Assembly: GCA_937921525.1 (NCBI GenBank)
Contig: CAKZUM010000131.1
Location: 1 to 9,275 of the forward strand
Direction: 5' to 3'
Origin: an uncultured Saprospiraceae bacterium
GTDB lineage: Bacteria > Bacteroidota > Bacteroidia > Chitinophagales > Saprospiraceae
Length of the DNA: 9,275 bases
Position 1 is the first letter of the stretch. Every line of letters starts with the position of its first letter. This document shows, one piece after another, positions 1 to 6,172 of this stretch. Under the pieces are notes generated by a model that had not been told where the DNA came from, searched no databases, and saw nothing but the letters and a program-made list of their open reading frames with translations. Position numbers and translations under genes: made by a program.

Positions 1-699
1 TTTACAGATGCTAGAGAAGATCGAAGCATCGGTGTAGTATTATTATCTGGAGAAGGTCCATCGCCAAAAGATGGAGGTTATGCTTTTTGTTCGGGGGGCG
101 ATCAGCGAGTTCGGGGGGCAACAGGTTATCAAGGAACAGACGGGGTTGGGCGTTTGAATATATTAGAAGTGCAGCGGCTGATTCGTTTTATGAATAAAGC
201 TGTCATTGCAGTCGTGTCAGGCTGGGCGGTTGGCGGAGGACACTCGCTACATGTGGTTTGCGATCTTACATTAGCGAGTAAGGAACATGCGATTTTTAAA
301 CAAACAGATGCGGATGTAGCGAGTTATGATGGTGGCTATGGATCGGCTTATTTAGCTCGTCAAGTGGGGCAAAAGCGGGCAAGAGAGATTTTCTTTTTAG
401 GTCGAAATTATTCTGCACAAGAGGCATTCGATATGGGTATGGTGAATGCGGTGATCCCCCACGAAGAGTTGGAAGATACGGCTTTTCAATGGGGACAGGA
501 AATTTTGAAGAAGAGTCCTATGGCGATTAAAATGCTGAAATTCTCTTTCAATTTGATTGATGATGGTCTGGTCGGGCAACAAATCTTTGCTGGGGAGGCA
601 ACTCGCTTGGGCTATATGACGGACGAAGCGGCGGAAGGACGGAATGCGTTCTTGGAGAAGCGTGATCCGGATTTTGATCAGTTTCCTAAGTTCCCATGA
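1..699 (+). CDS. menB: 1,4-dihydroxy-2-naphthoyl-CoA synthase, 5'-truncated by window edge
   Basis: MenB closes the second aromatic ring in menaquinone synthesis, converting o-succinylbenzoyl-CoA to 1,4-dihydroxy-2-naphthoyl-CoA; it is a cytoplasmic crotonase-fold enzyme. The frame is open from base 1 and the 232 visible residues end at TGA 697-699; MenB proteins are usually about 270-285 residues, so roughly 40-50 N-terminal residues lie outside. Visible family signatures (numbered from base 1): CSGGDQ at 30-35, SGWAVGGGHSLH at 73-84 (oxyanion-hole region), QTDADVASYDGGYG at 101-114, and the typical C-terminal KFP. Asp103 sits where bicarbonate-dependent enzymes such as E. coli MenB have Gly156, so this should be a bicarbonate-independent (type II, Mycobacterium-like) enzyme; Asp110 matches the catalytic Asp163 of E. 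coli. The last two codons and the stop lie inside a palindromic repeat. An internal TTG at 154 is not a plausible start because the family homology continues upstream. Confidence 0.96.
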   Translation, partial: FTDAREDRSIGVVLLSGEGPSPKDGGYAFCSGGDQRVRGATGYQGTDGVGRLNILEVQRLIRFMNKAVIAVVSGWAVGGGHSLHVVCDLTLASKEHAIFKQTDADVASYDGGYGSAYLARQVGQKRAREIFFLGRNYSAQEAFDMGMVNAVIPHEELEDTAFQWGQEILKKSPMAIKMLKFSFNLIDDGLVGQQIFAGEATRLGYMTDEAAEGRNAFLEKRDPDFDQFPKFP

Positions 700-742
700 C
701 TACGTCATGGGTTGCAAGATCTCGCCCCGTTGGGGCTGGCAT
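691..742 (-). repeat. REP-like palindromic element, copy 1 (inverted)
   Basis: Read on the minus strand this is the same element as at 761 and 3660: ATGCCAGCCCCAACGGGGCG, a short spacer resembling GAGATCTTGCAA, then an 8-bp hairpin (693-700 CCCATGAC with 704-711 GTCATGGG, loop TAC) and GGGAA at its outer end. It contains two stems: GCCCC/GGGGC with a 3-nt loop, and the CCCATGAC hairpin. The hairpin spans the menB stop codon, and similarity to the other copies ends at 691, within the codon for the penultimate menB residue (Phe). Confidence 0.8.
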
Positions 743-781
743 ACTATAATACTATATGTCATGCCAGCCCCAACGGGGCGA
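722..781. terminator. 21-bp perfect inverted repeat, possible bidirectional terminator
   Basis: Two REP-like elements in head-to-head orientation form perfect 21-bp arms (722-742 and 761-781) around an 18-nt AT-rich loop. It lies between the 3' ends of menB (+) and the LytTR regulator (-), so a transcript from either side would form a GC-rich hairpin. There is no clear U-tract on either side, so an intrinsic-terminator role is inferred from position and stem strength only; it may instead act as an mRNA 3'-end stabiliser. Confidence 0.5.
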
Positions 782-877
782 AATCCTGTAACCCACGGCG
801 CCAGCCATGGGAAGAGATCCTGTAACCCACGACACTAGCCGTGGGAAGACTCGTGGGGCGAACCGTGACGCTAGTGG
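761..877 (+). repeat. REP-like palindromic element, copy 2, with tandem hairpin units
   Basis: Starts with ATGCCAGCCCCAACGGGGCG (761-780), followed by hairpin units at a spacing of about 34 nt. Unit 1 is CCCACGGCGCCAGCCATGGG (792-811, one stem mismatch). Unit 2 is CCCACGACACTAGCCGTGGG (826-845). A third, decayed unit containing CGTGACGCTAGTGG follows (863-876). Units are joined by AAGAGATCCTGTAA-like spacers. The same order of modules occurs at 3660-3772. The flank at 878-954 is AT-rich without a gene; CTATAATA occurs at 899-906 and 933-940 and also in the hairpin loop at 744-751. Confidence 0.8.
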
Positions 878-954
878 AAAGAGGAGACACGACTCTAGCT
901 ATAATATACTAGATAGCCATATGCTATACCTACTATAATAATATCAGGTGCTAC

Positions 955-1635
955 TTACAATCGCTTCAGTAAAGCTTCCCGAAAACTCTGAGATACAGGC
1001 ACCATCTCCTTATGAACAGATACCATATTCCCCTCTAAATATTTTAAATGTTGAAGATTTATAATATATGATCGATGGACCTGTAAAAAGGAATCTGGTA
1101 GTGAAGTTTTTAAACTACTCAATTTAGATTTGGTGATGTACTTTTTTTCTGTTGTATAAATACGGACGTAATCGCCATAGGCTTGTAATAAAAATATATC
1201 TTCTACATTGACTTTGTAGATTCGTTTATCTTCTTTGATTGTAAATAACCTTGTTTCCCTTAGATTTGATTTTTTTTCATTTATTCTACTCTTGGCATTA
1301 TTAACCGCTTTTAAAAAACGATCAAAGGCAATGGGTTTTACTAGATAGTCGAAAGCTTCTAATTCAAAAGCAGTTACAGCATATTCAGAATAGGCAGTCG
1401 TAAAAATTACTAGTGGAGGATGCTTAAGGTCTTTCAATAATTGAATGCCTGATAGCCTTGGCATATTAATATCTAGGAATAAAATATCTACGGTATGAGA
1501 CTGTAAAAAATGTATTGTTTCTATCGCACTTTTTAATTGACCAACTATATCTATGTCTTTTAGATCAGATAGGTAGTCCGTTATTATTTGTCGTGCAATT
1601 GGCTCATCATCAACGATCAGACATTTATAGCGCAT
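955..1635 (-). CDS. LytTR-family response regulator
   Basis: DNA-binding response regulator of 226 residues, the usual length for the LytR/AlgR/AgrA family. The receiver domain (about 2-118) has the acidic pair D9-D10, phospho-acceptor D55 in ILFLDINMP, the conserved Thr region FTTAY (78-82) and Lys100 in VKP. The LytTR DNA-binding domain (about 128-226) shows the family signatures FLQVHRSYIIN (183-193) and PVSQSFREAL near the C-terminus. It starts 3 nt after the stop of the sensor kinase gene and is the last gene of the operon, so it is almost certainly phosphorylated by that kinase. No Shine-Dalgarno-like sequence precedes the ATG, which is normal in Bacteroidota; translational coupling with the kinase is likely. 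Target genes cannot be read from sequence, but a LytTR-like repeat upstream of the operon suggests autoregulation. Confidence 0.95.
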   Translation of the reverse strand: MRYKCLIVDDEPIARQIITDYLSDLKDIDIVGQLKSAIETIHFLQSHTVDILFLDINMPRLSGIQLLKDLKHPPLVIFTTAYSEYAVTAFELEAFDYLVKPIAFDRFLKAVNNAKSRINEKKSNLRETRLFTIKEDKRIYKVNVEDIFLLQAYGDYVRIYTTEKKYITKSKLSSLKTSLPDSFLQVHRSYIINLQHLKYLEGNMVSVHKEMVPVSQSFREALLKRL

Positions 1636-1638
1636 AGA

Positions 1639-2640
1639 TTAGAGATTTATTTGTAAGCTACTTTTATAGTTTGTGGCGTTCTCATCAATTACTAATTGAT
1701 GCTTGTTAGGATAAATTAAAGTTAATCTATTTTTTAAATTTACTAGACCCAATCCTCCCTTATTTATAGAGGTATTATTGGTTTTGTTATTCTGGACTTG
1801 TAAGTGTAGAATGTCCTTTTCTATACTAATTTCAATATTTACTTTAGGATCAATTCGATCACAATGTTTAAAGCAATTTTCTATCAAGGGTAATAAAATA
1901 AGTGGAGCAATGAGGTATCCAGAAAAATTGCCTCTTGTATGGATTTGTATATCCGTAGTCGAATCCATCCTTAAAATCTCCAAATCAACATAATTCTTTA
2001 AGTACTTTATTTCTTTTTCTAAAAGCACCATTTCTTCCCCTGTGCCATAAATCATATAACGAAGGGCTTCCGACAATTTCAACAAATAATTCTTGCTTAA
2101 TTTATTTTCACTAGCTGTTAAACCGTAGATATTATTTAGGCTATTAAAGAGAAAGTGGGGATTTATCTGTGATTTTAAGGTAGCTAATTTAACTTGATGA
2201 TTTTCCTTTTCCAAGGCTAATTGCTTTTCTTTTAAATCAAACCAGTTTTTTGATAGAAATAAAAGGGTAGAAATAATAGCATAACTAATGACAAATTCTA
2301 AGACTTCTCTTATCTCATAATAAGAGACAAAATAATATCCTTGGAAAATTCGATCAGCTAAATAATTAAAGGTGAAATAATGAAATCCTATAGCTATACT
2401 TAATAAAACAACTAATCCTAGAAGATAAAAAATCACTTTTCTTTGTTGGATAAAAAAACGATTTACTAGATAGTAATTGACATAAACAACGAACACTAAA
2501 GGTAAATGGAATAACCCTGTATAATATATATCTATCCATCCTATATCTTCCTCTCTAGTAAAAAGACGAAATAAGATAGTAAAGGATAGTAGCCAAAATA
2601 ATACTTGCTGAAACAGATTATTTTTTAGAAACTTATTCAT
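1639..2640 (-). CDS. LytS/YehU-type membrane sensor histidine kinase
   Basis: Sensor kinase of 333 residues from the ATG at 2640 (MNKFLKNNLF). A TTG start at 2649 would add three residues but is less likely. The N-terminal half has four predicted membrane helices (about 10-27, 40-62, 68-90, 112-130) with little extracytoplasmic sequence, so it senses within or next to the membrane. A short coiled-coil-like stretch (134-155) leads to the His_kinase domain (PF06580 type): phospho-acceptor His162 in SQINPHFLFNSLNNIYGL. The ATPase has the N-box LPLIENCFKH (250-259) and the G-box GGLGLVNLKNR (295-305). Its ATG lies within the end of the lipoprotein gene (8-nt overlap, 2633-2640), indicating translational coupling, and its stop is 3 nt before the LytTR regulator. 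It has no separate periplasmic sensor domain, which makes the co-translated lipoprotein a candidate signal partner (inference). Confidence 0.94.
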   Translation of the reverse strand: MNKFLKNNLFQQVLFWLLSFTILFRLFTREEDIGWIDIYYTGLFHLPLVFVVYVNYYLVNRFFIQQRKVIFYLLGLVVLLSIAIGFHYFTFNYLADRIFQGYYFVSYYEIREVLEFVISYAIISTLLFLSKNWFDLKEKQLALEKENHQVKLATLKSQINPHFLFNSLNNIYGLTASENKLSKNYLLKLSEALRYMIYGTGEEMVLLEKEIKYLKNYVDLEILRMDSTTDIQIHTRGNFSGYLIAPLILLPLIENCFKHCDRIDPKVNIEISIEKDILHLQVQNNKTNNTSINKGGLGLVNLKNRLTLIYPNKHQLVIDENATNYKSSLQINL

Positions 2641-3508
2641 TGCCTGCAATTAATTCATCTGTTAAATCAAAGAGCTCTTCGTTATCCCCGTACTTTAAGA
2701 TAAAAGCTCTCAATTCGTCTGTGGAGGCAGTCAAAACTATATTGTCTTCATATATAATCTTATTCTTTTCTTGTTTTGCTTGTGTAATAACCTCATGTTT
2801 CAATCTAGCTCTCTTTGATTTTAAAAGACTTTCTATTCGATCAACATCAAAAGAATGAATTAATAATTTATCATTTTTAAATTCGACTTTTGCAAAAGTA
2901 TGTGCATCAATGACGTTTGCTTCAAATCTGCTTATTTGTGATGTATTGTTCATAGGATACATATCCATGTATAAATGTTTACCTATTTTGGTTAGGGATA
3001 TTTTCATTTTGATTTTGTGGTCTGGGAAGTCAGGATTGGTATAGTATAACACATAGAAGGGTAGCTCTTCTTGATGTGCTATTACAATATCATTGTTTTT
3101 ATATTGTGCTCTGAGTCGTGCCAGTGTGGTTTCTGCCCCTCCAATTGTTTCTGTTGACCAATCGATTATGCCTTCTGGTAATTTTTTGTACTTAAAGGTT
3201 AGTTTAGAAGCTCTCTCAAATTTCCAGATGTCATATTCCGCTGTATTCTCTAAACTATCTATAAATTGTTGCATCAACAATTCGCCCTCTTCTTGATCTG
3301 CTGGATCATCTGATTGTACACTAAAGGAAGTAACTTTGAAGGAGGTAGCTTTCATGTTTGCTGTTCCATCTACTTTTTGTTTCCAAGTACCAATTATTCG
3401 GTCATCTGTAATTCTATTTTTGTCTGTTACAATAGAATGTAAGGATGGAATACAGCTGTATAATACAGAAAAAATAATAAGGACAATAAAGAAGGAAGAT
3501 TTTTTCAT
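2633..3508 (-). CDS. Putative lipoprotein of unknown function, first gene of kinase operon
   Basis: I do not recognise a characterised family. From the ATG at 3508 the product is 291 residues and begins MKKSSFFIVLIIFSVLYSC, a textbook lipoprotein signal with lipobox LYSC and lipidated Cys19; an upstream in-frame ATG at 3541 would bury this signal, so the later start is preferred. After the signal, IIGTW (38-42) resembles the first-strand GxW motif of lipocalin-like folds; the middle is beta-rich. The C-terminal stretch (about 225-270) is Lys-rich and probably helical, followed by the segment TASTDELRAFILKYGDNEEL (260-279), a type I recall seeing at the C-terminus of other Bacteroidota lipoproteins. 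The gene overlaps the kinase gene by 8 nt and leads the operon. It may present an envelope signal to the kinase or simply be co-regulated; sequence alone cannot decide. Confidence 0.85.
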   Translation of the reverse strand: MKKSSFFIVLIIFSVLYSCIPSLHSIVTDKNRITDDRIIGTWKQKVDGTANMKATSFKVTSFSVQSDDPADQEEGELLMQQFIDSLENTAEYDIWKFERASKLTFKYKKLPEGIIDWSTETIGGAETTLARLRAQYKNNDIVIAHQEELPFYVLYYTNPDFPDHKIKMKISLTKIGKHLYMDMYPMNNTSQISRFEANVIDAHTFAKVEFKNDKLLIHSFDVDRIESLLKSKRARLKHEVITQAKQEKNKIIYEDNIVLTASTDELRAFILKYGDNEELFDLTDELIAGNE

Positions 3509-3569
3509 GATAAGGTATTTTAAGATTATTTGATACTCCAAATATCCACTACTTATCTCAATTGCCTCA

Positions 3570-3604
3570 TTTTTATCGTTGACTTAGGTGTTTTTGTCGT
3601 TGAA
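3570..3604. promoter_or_regulatory. Direct repeat, candidate LytTR regulator binding site
   Basis: Two 13-nt copies, TTTTTATCGTTGA (3570-3582) and TTTTTGTCGTTGA (3591-3603), differ at one base and are exactly 21 bp apart, two helical turns. LytTR-domain regulators bind pairs of 9-bp direct repeats containing a GTT core, with a 12-13 bp spacer; the CGTT cores here (3577 and 3598) fit that geometry, though the flanking bases match the published consensus only partly. The site is 62-95 nt upstream of the lipoprotein-kinase-regulator operon. Function as an autoregulatory operator is inference. Confidence 0.45.
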
Positions 3605-3659
3605 TGGTAGTAGGAGGGTATCATGGTATATGAATACATCGCCCATGATTGCATCAAGT

Positions 3660-3772
3660 ATGCCAGCCCCAACGGGGCGACATCTTGTAACCCACGGCGC
3701 CAGCCGTGGGAAGAGATCCTGTAATCCACGACACCAGTAGTGGGAAGAGATCCCAAGGCACTAGCCATAAGC
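3660..3772 (+). repeat. REP-like palindromic element, copy 3
   Basis: Begins ATGCCAGCCCCAACGGGGCG (3660-3679), identical to copy 2, then a perfect 8-bp hairpin CCCACGGCGCCAGCCGTGGG (3691-3710), a spacer, a second partly decayed hairpin unit (3725-3744) and a strongly decayed third unit (3753-3772, containing GGCACTAGCC). The decayed third unit overlaps the 3' end of the FAD oxidoreductase gene, whose TAG stop lies in CACTAGCC. The element may end that gene's transcript. A weaker inverted repeat (ATCATGG 3620-3626 with CCATGAT 3643-3649) lies just before it. Confidence 0.78.
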
Positions 3773-4816
3773 AAACCGCCGCACATCCACCTCCCCATTC
3801 AACCCCTCTTCACCCAACAGAAAACGTACCAAGCGATCCGCCCAATAAGGCGCAATAGACGTTCCTTTAGTACCCATCCCATTCAATATAGCAATAGCGT
3901 CATGTTCTGGATGAAGCCCCAAAGCAGGGCGGCGATCCTTCAGCACAGGCCGAACAGCCGCCATGTGATCCAATACTTCATAATCCACTTTTAGTATATC
4001 GGCCAATCGTTCCTCTAAATAAGCCCGACCAGATGGGGTAGGGGTATTCGTCAAATCTTCCCATTCATAATTAGAGCCAAACCAATAGACATCCTCTCCG
4101 ACTGGTACTAAGAACTGATTCTTTTTAATGATGTAAGGTGTTTTGAAATTGGGGATTTTAATTAACAACACTTCTCCTTTTGCAGATTCATAGGGTAAGT
4201 GTTTGAACCAAGGATTGCGACAGGCAGAATAGCCTTCGCAGAAGATTACCTTTTTAGCTTCTATGGATTTATAAATGACTTTGTCCTCGTCTACTTGAAG
4301 GGCGGAATGGTCAAAGGTGTCAATTTGGAGTTGCCCTTTGGATTGATAATGCAATTGATAATACTTAATCAATATTCTAAGATCTACTTTGGCACCATGG
4401 ACGATTCCGTATCCTCCAGAATTATTGATGATGGTGCTTAAATCTTGTTCTAATTTTTTGCTACTCAGATATTGTTCGTACTCTTCATAAGAGGTTTTAG
4501 TAATCCAGTTATTACCTTCTACATTTGATTGGAAGTAACGGATGATTTCCATTTCTTTATAAACTGGCAATTCCAAATAATCTTGTATTTCTTCATAAGT
4601 CTTTTTCGCAAAAGGAAGTAAGTCTCCGATCATCCAACTTTTTACAAAACGCCTACCTGTAATTGGGTTAATAATCCCAGCGGCTATATTGGTCGAAGAA
4701 TCTGCAAAATCATTGTCAATGATCATAAAGGATTGACCTGCTTTCTCTAAGAACCAAGCTAGAAGAGTGCCTGCGATGCCTTGCCCTACTATTAGATAAT
4801 CTATTCTTTTACTCAT
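3761..4816 (-). CDS. FAD-dependent oxidoreductase (DAO/DadA superfamily)
   Basis: A 351-residue flavoprotein of the D-amino-acid-oxidase superfamily, which oxidises C-N bonds of amine or amino-acid substrates with FAD. The N-terminus has the dinucleotide-binding fold: DYLIVGQGIAG with GxGxxG at 11-16 and an acidic residue (Asp34) at the end of the second strand for the ribose. IAAGIINPITGRRFV (44-58) is the second flavin-contacting segment. The C-terminus carries VRPVLKDRRPALG and NGMGTKGTSIAPYWADRL (312-329), the usual FAD-closing motif. There is no signal peptide, so it is cytoplasmic. The substrate cannot be assigned: the fold is shared by glycine/sarcosine oxidases, thiazole-synthesis ThiO and the oxidase domain of the tRNA-modifying MnmC, and no neighbour here discriminates. 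The start ATG is well supported because the Rossmann motif follows at once. The stop codon lies in a palindromic repeat. Confidence 0.9.
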   Translation of the reverse strand: MSKRIDYLIVGQGIAGTLLAWFLEKAGQSFMIIDNDFADSSTNIAAGIINPITGRRFVKSWMIGDLLPFAKKTYEEIQDYLELPVYKEMEIIRYFQSNVEGNNWITKTSYEEYEQYLSSKKLEQDLSTIINNSGGYGIVHGAKVDLRILIKYYQLHYQSKGQLQIDTFDHSALQVDEDKVIYKSIEAKKVIFCEGYSACRNPWFKHLPYESAKGEVLLIKIPNFKTPYIIKKNQFLVPVGEDVYWFGSNYEWEDLTNTPTPSGRAYLEERLADILKVDYEVLDHMAAVRPVLKDRRPALGLHPEHDAIAILNGMGTKGTSIAPYWADRLVRFLLGEEGLNGEVDVRRFAYG

Positions 4817-4891
4817 GTAATGTTTTCTTTAATAGGATTCATTCTAAACTAAATATGTTTTTTTGGGTAATCTCTTACAACATTGGCTATC

Positions 4892-5194
4892 GCCAATGTC
4901 CTTTTTTGAACGCTGAGACGCAGAGTTTTTGATTTTTCTGCGAAAAAATCGACAAGTTTATCAACGTAGTTGATAATGGTTATACCACAAATTTAGGAGT
5001 GAAGTAGTTGGAAAAATAAAATGACATAGCTAGGGTTGTTTTTACCACATAGGTACATAGATCACATAGGTTCATGTCACGCTATGTGACCTATGTATCT
5101 ATGTGGTAAAATTGTCAACTACTTCTGTGGTGTAGATAAACTTGTCAAAAAATCTCTGTAACTCTGCGTCTCAGCGTTCAATTTTTTCATTGGC
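4892..5194. repeat. Long nested inverted repeat A, about 300 bp
   Basis: Collinear arms pair from outside in: GCCAATG (4892-4898) with 5188-5194; a perfect 20-bp arm TTGAACGCTGAGACGCAGAG (4906-4925) with 5162-5181; GACAAGTTTATC (4951-4962) with 5135-5146; CCACA (4985-4989) with 5126-5130; GAAGTAGTTG (5001-5010) with 5116-5125; and a central 30-bp arm (5040-5069 with 5082-5111, 28 of 30 paired, 12-nt loop). Each central arm carries three ACATAG/CTATGT hexamers at 8-9 nt spacing. The left half has extra unpaired segments, including its own palindrome TATCAAC-GTA-GTTGATA (4959-4975); the outer left arm also forms a local hairpin CATTGGC-TATC-GCCAATG (4881-4898). No ORF is credible inside. Together with repeat B it fills the 576-bp gap 4817-5392. 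Confidence 0.85.
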
Positions 5195-5210
5195 AACAAT
5201 GCTGTATAGG

Positions 5211-5361
5211 TATACTGCTGACAGGATAAATTACCGAAAATGAACTTGTCCAGCAATGGGAAATTGCTGGACAAGAAGTGTCCGTTTTGCTGGACAATTT
5301 CCCATTGTCCAGCAAATTTTAGGCAATCCCAAAATCGGTAATCTATCCTGTTGATAGTATA
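5211..5361. repeat. Nested inverted repeat B with two hairpins of complementary loops
   Basis: Outer arms: TATACT (5211-5216) with AGTATA (5356-5361), then CAGGATAAATTACCGA (5222-5237) with 5335-5350 (15 of 16 paired). Inside are two perfect 13-bp hairpins: CTTGTCCAGCAAT (5245-5257)/5263-5275 with loop GGGAA, and TTTGCTGGACAAT (5286-5298)/5304-5316 with loop TTCCC. The two 5-nt loops are exact complements, and the four stem arms share a TTGTCCAGCAA core in alternating orientation, so alternative pairings between hairpins are possible. It begins about 30 nt beyond the stop codon of the binding-protein gene and may form the 3' end of that transcript. Confidence 0.88.
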
Positions 5362-5392
5362 TATGCCATAGCGTTCCTTGTAAGGCAGGCAT

Positions 5393-6172
5393 TTATGATT
5401 TTGAAAGTCCCCTCAGATACTCAATTTTTTTAATAAACCGAGTACCATACCAAGAAAATACCTCTCCATCTACCAATTGGATCGGAATATCGGGAAAATG
5501 CTCGGCTAACTCTTGGATATGTTTTTCTTTAAAGGGAAAAGGTTCGGAAGATAAAAGAATAATATCAGGATGTGCTGCCTTCAATTCTTCTATTGTAATA
5601 GTAGGGTAGCGGGTTTGCTCCCCAAAAACATTTTCAAAACCAGTTACGCTCAACAAGTCATGTATATAGGTATCCTTACCAATCGTCATATAGGGGTTTC
5701 TCCAAATTAGATAAGCCGCTCTTTGTCGATTTAAAGGGAACAAAGATGACTGAAGTGCTTTGGATTGTTGAATTATTTGATGGCAGGCAGTTTCTTGACG
5801 TAGGACTTTGCCTAAACCAGCGATCATATCTAAGGCAGCATCAAAATTAGGAACATCACTAATCCAAACAGGGTATTTTTCCGCAAGTGCTTCTATTTGG
5901 TCTTTTTGGTTTTCTTCTTTATTAGCTATGATTAGGTCAGGGTATAATTGCTTGATTCGATCGAGGTGTATCGTTTTTGTCCCACCTATAATTGGTATCG
6001 CTTTTAATGCCTCTTTTGGGTATACACAAAACTTGGTTCTACCGACTATTTGCGCTTTTAATCCTATGTCAACTAACAATTCCGTAATGGAGGGAACCAA
6101 ACTGATAATTCGCCTCGGTGTTTCGTTAACATTAAGATTTCTTCCTATTTGATCGAAAAATACGCTCTTCAT
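5393..6172 (-). CDS. BtuF/TroA-like helical-backbone binding protein without signal peptide
   Basis: A 259-residue protein of the periplasmic-binding-protein 2 family (PF01497 type) that carries cobalamin, haem or iron-chelate ligands for ABC importers. The N-terminal lobe has PRRIISLVPSITELLVDIGL (19-38) followed by IVGRTKFCVYP (42-52), IIGGTKTIHLDRIKQLYPDL (61-80) and IIANKEENQKDQIEAL, typical of the BtuF-like branch. The linking helix lies at about 105-145; the second lobe has IEELKAAHPDIILLSSEPFPF (195-215) and a closing DGEVFSWYGTR (235-245). The ATG at 6172 is chosen because MKSVFFDQIGR leads straight into the domain; an in-frame ATG at 6202 would add ten residues and still give no signal peptide or lipobox. 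So export is not evident, which is odd for a substrate-binding protein. No permease or ATPase gene is adjacent. Ligand unknown; a cytoplasmic role is possible. Confidence 0.85.
   Translation of the reverse strand: MKSVFFDQIGRNLNVNETPRRIISLVPSITELLVDIGLKAQIVGRTKFCVYPKEALKAIPIIGGTKTIHLDRIKQLYPDLIIANKEENQKDQIEALAEKYPVWISDVPNFDAALDMIAGLGKVLRQETACHQIIQQSKALQSSLFPLNRQRAAYLIWRNPYMTIGKDTYIHDLLSVTGFENVFGEQTRYPTITIEELKAAHPDIILLSSEPFPFKEKHIQELAEHFPDIPIQLVDGEVFSWYGTRFIKKIEYLRGLSKS

Noticed and set aside
644..838. 64-codon open frame at the end of menB and across the palindromes
   Set aside because: Its sequence comes from menB out of frame followed by repeat DNA; no independent support.
691..877. CRISPR array
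   Set aside because: The units are palindromic, of unequal similarity and joined by similar rather than unique spacers, and no cas genes are present.
2640..2649. TTG start for the histidine kinase, three residues upstream
   Set aside because: The ATG at 2640 gives a typical N-terminus and an overlap common in coupled genes; the TTG adds only three residues.
3553..3994. Open frames at 3553-3798 (-) and 3740-3994 (+)
   Set aside because: They run through the REP-like repeat and antisense or out of frame to the FAD oxidoreductase, with no recognisable protein features.
4881..5361. Insertion sequence or MITE with target duplication
   Set aside because: Arms are nested rather than simple terminal repeats, there is no transposase frame, and I could not find a clear short direct duplication at the edges.
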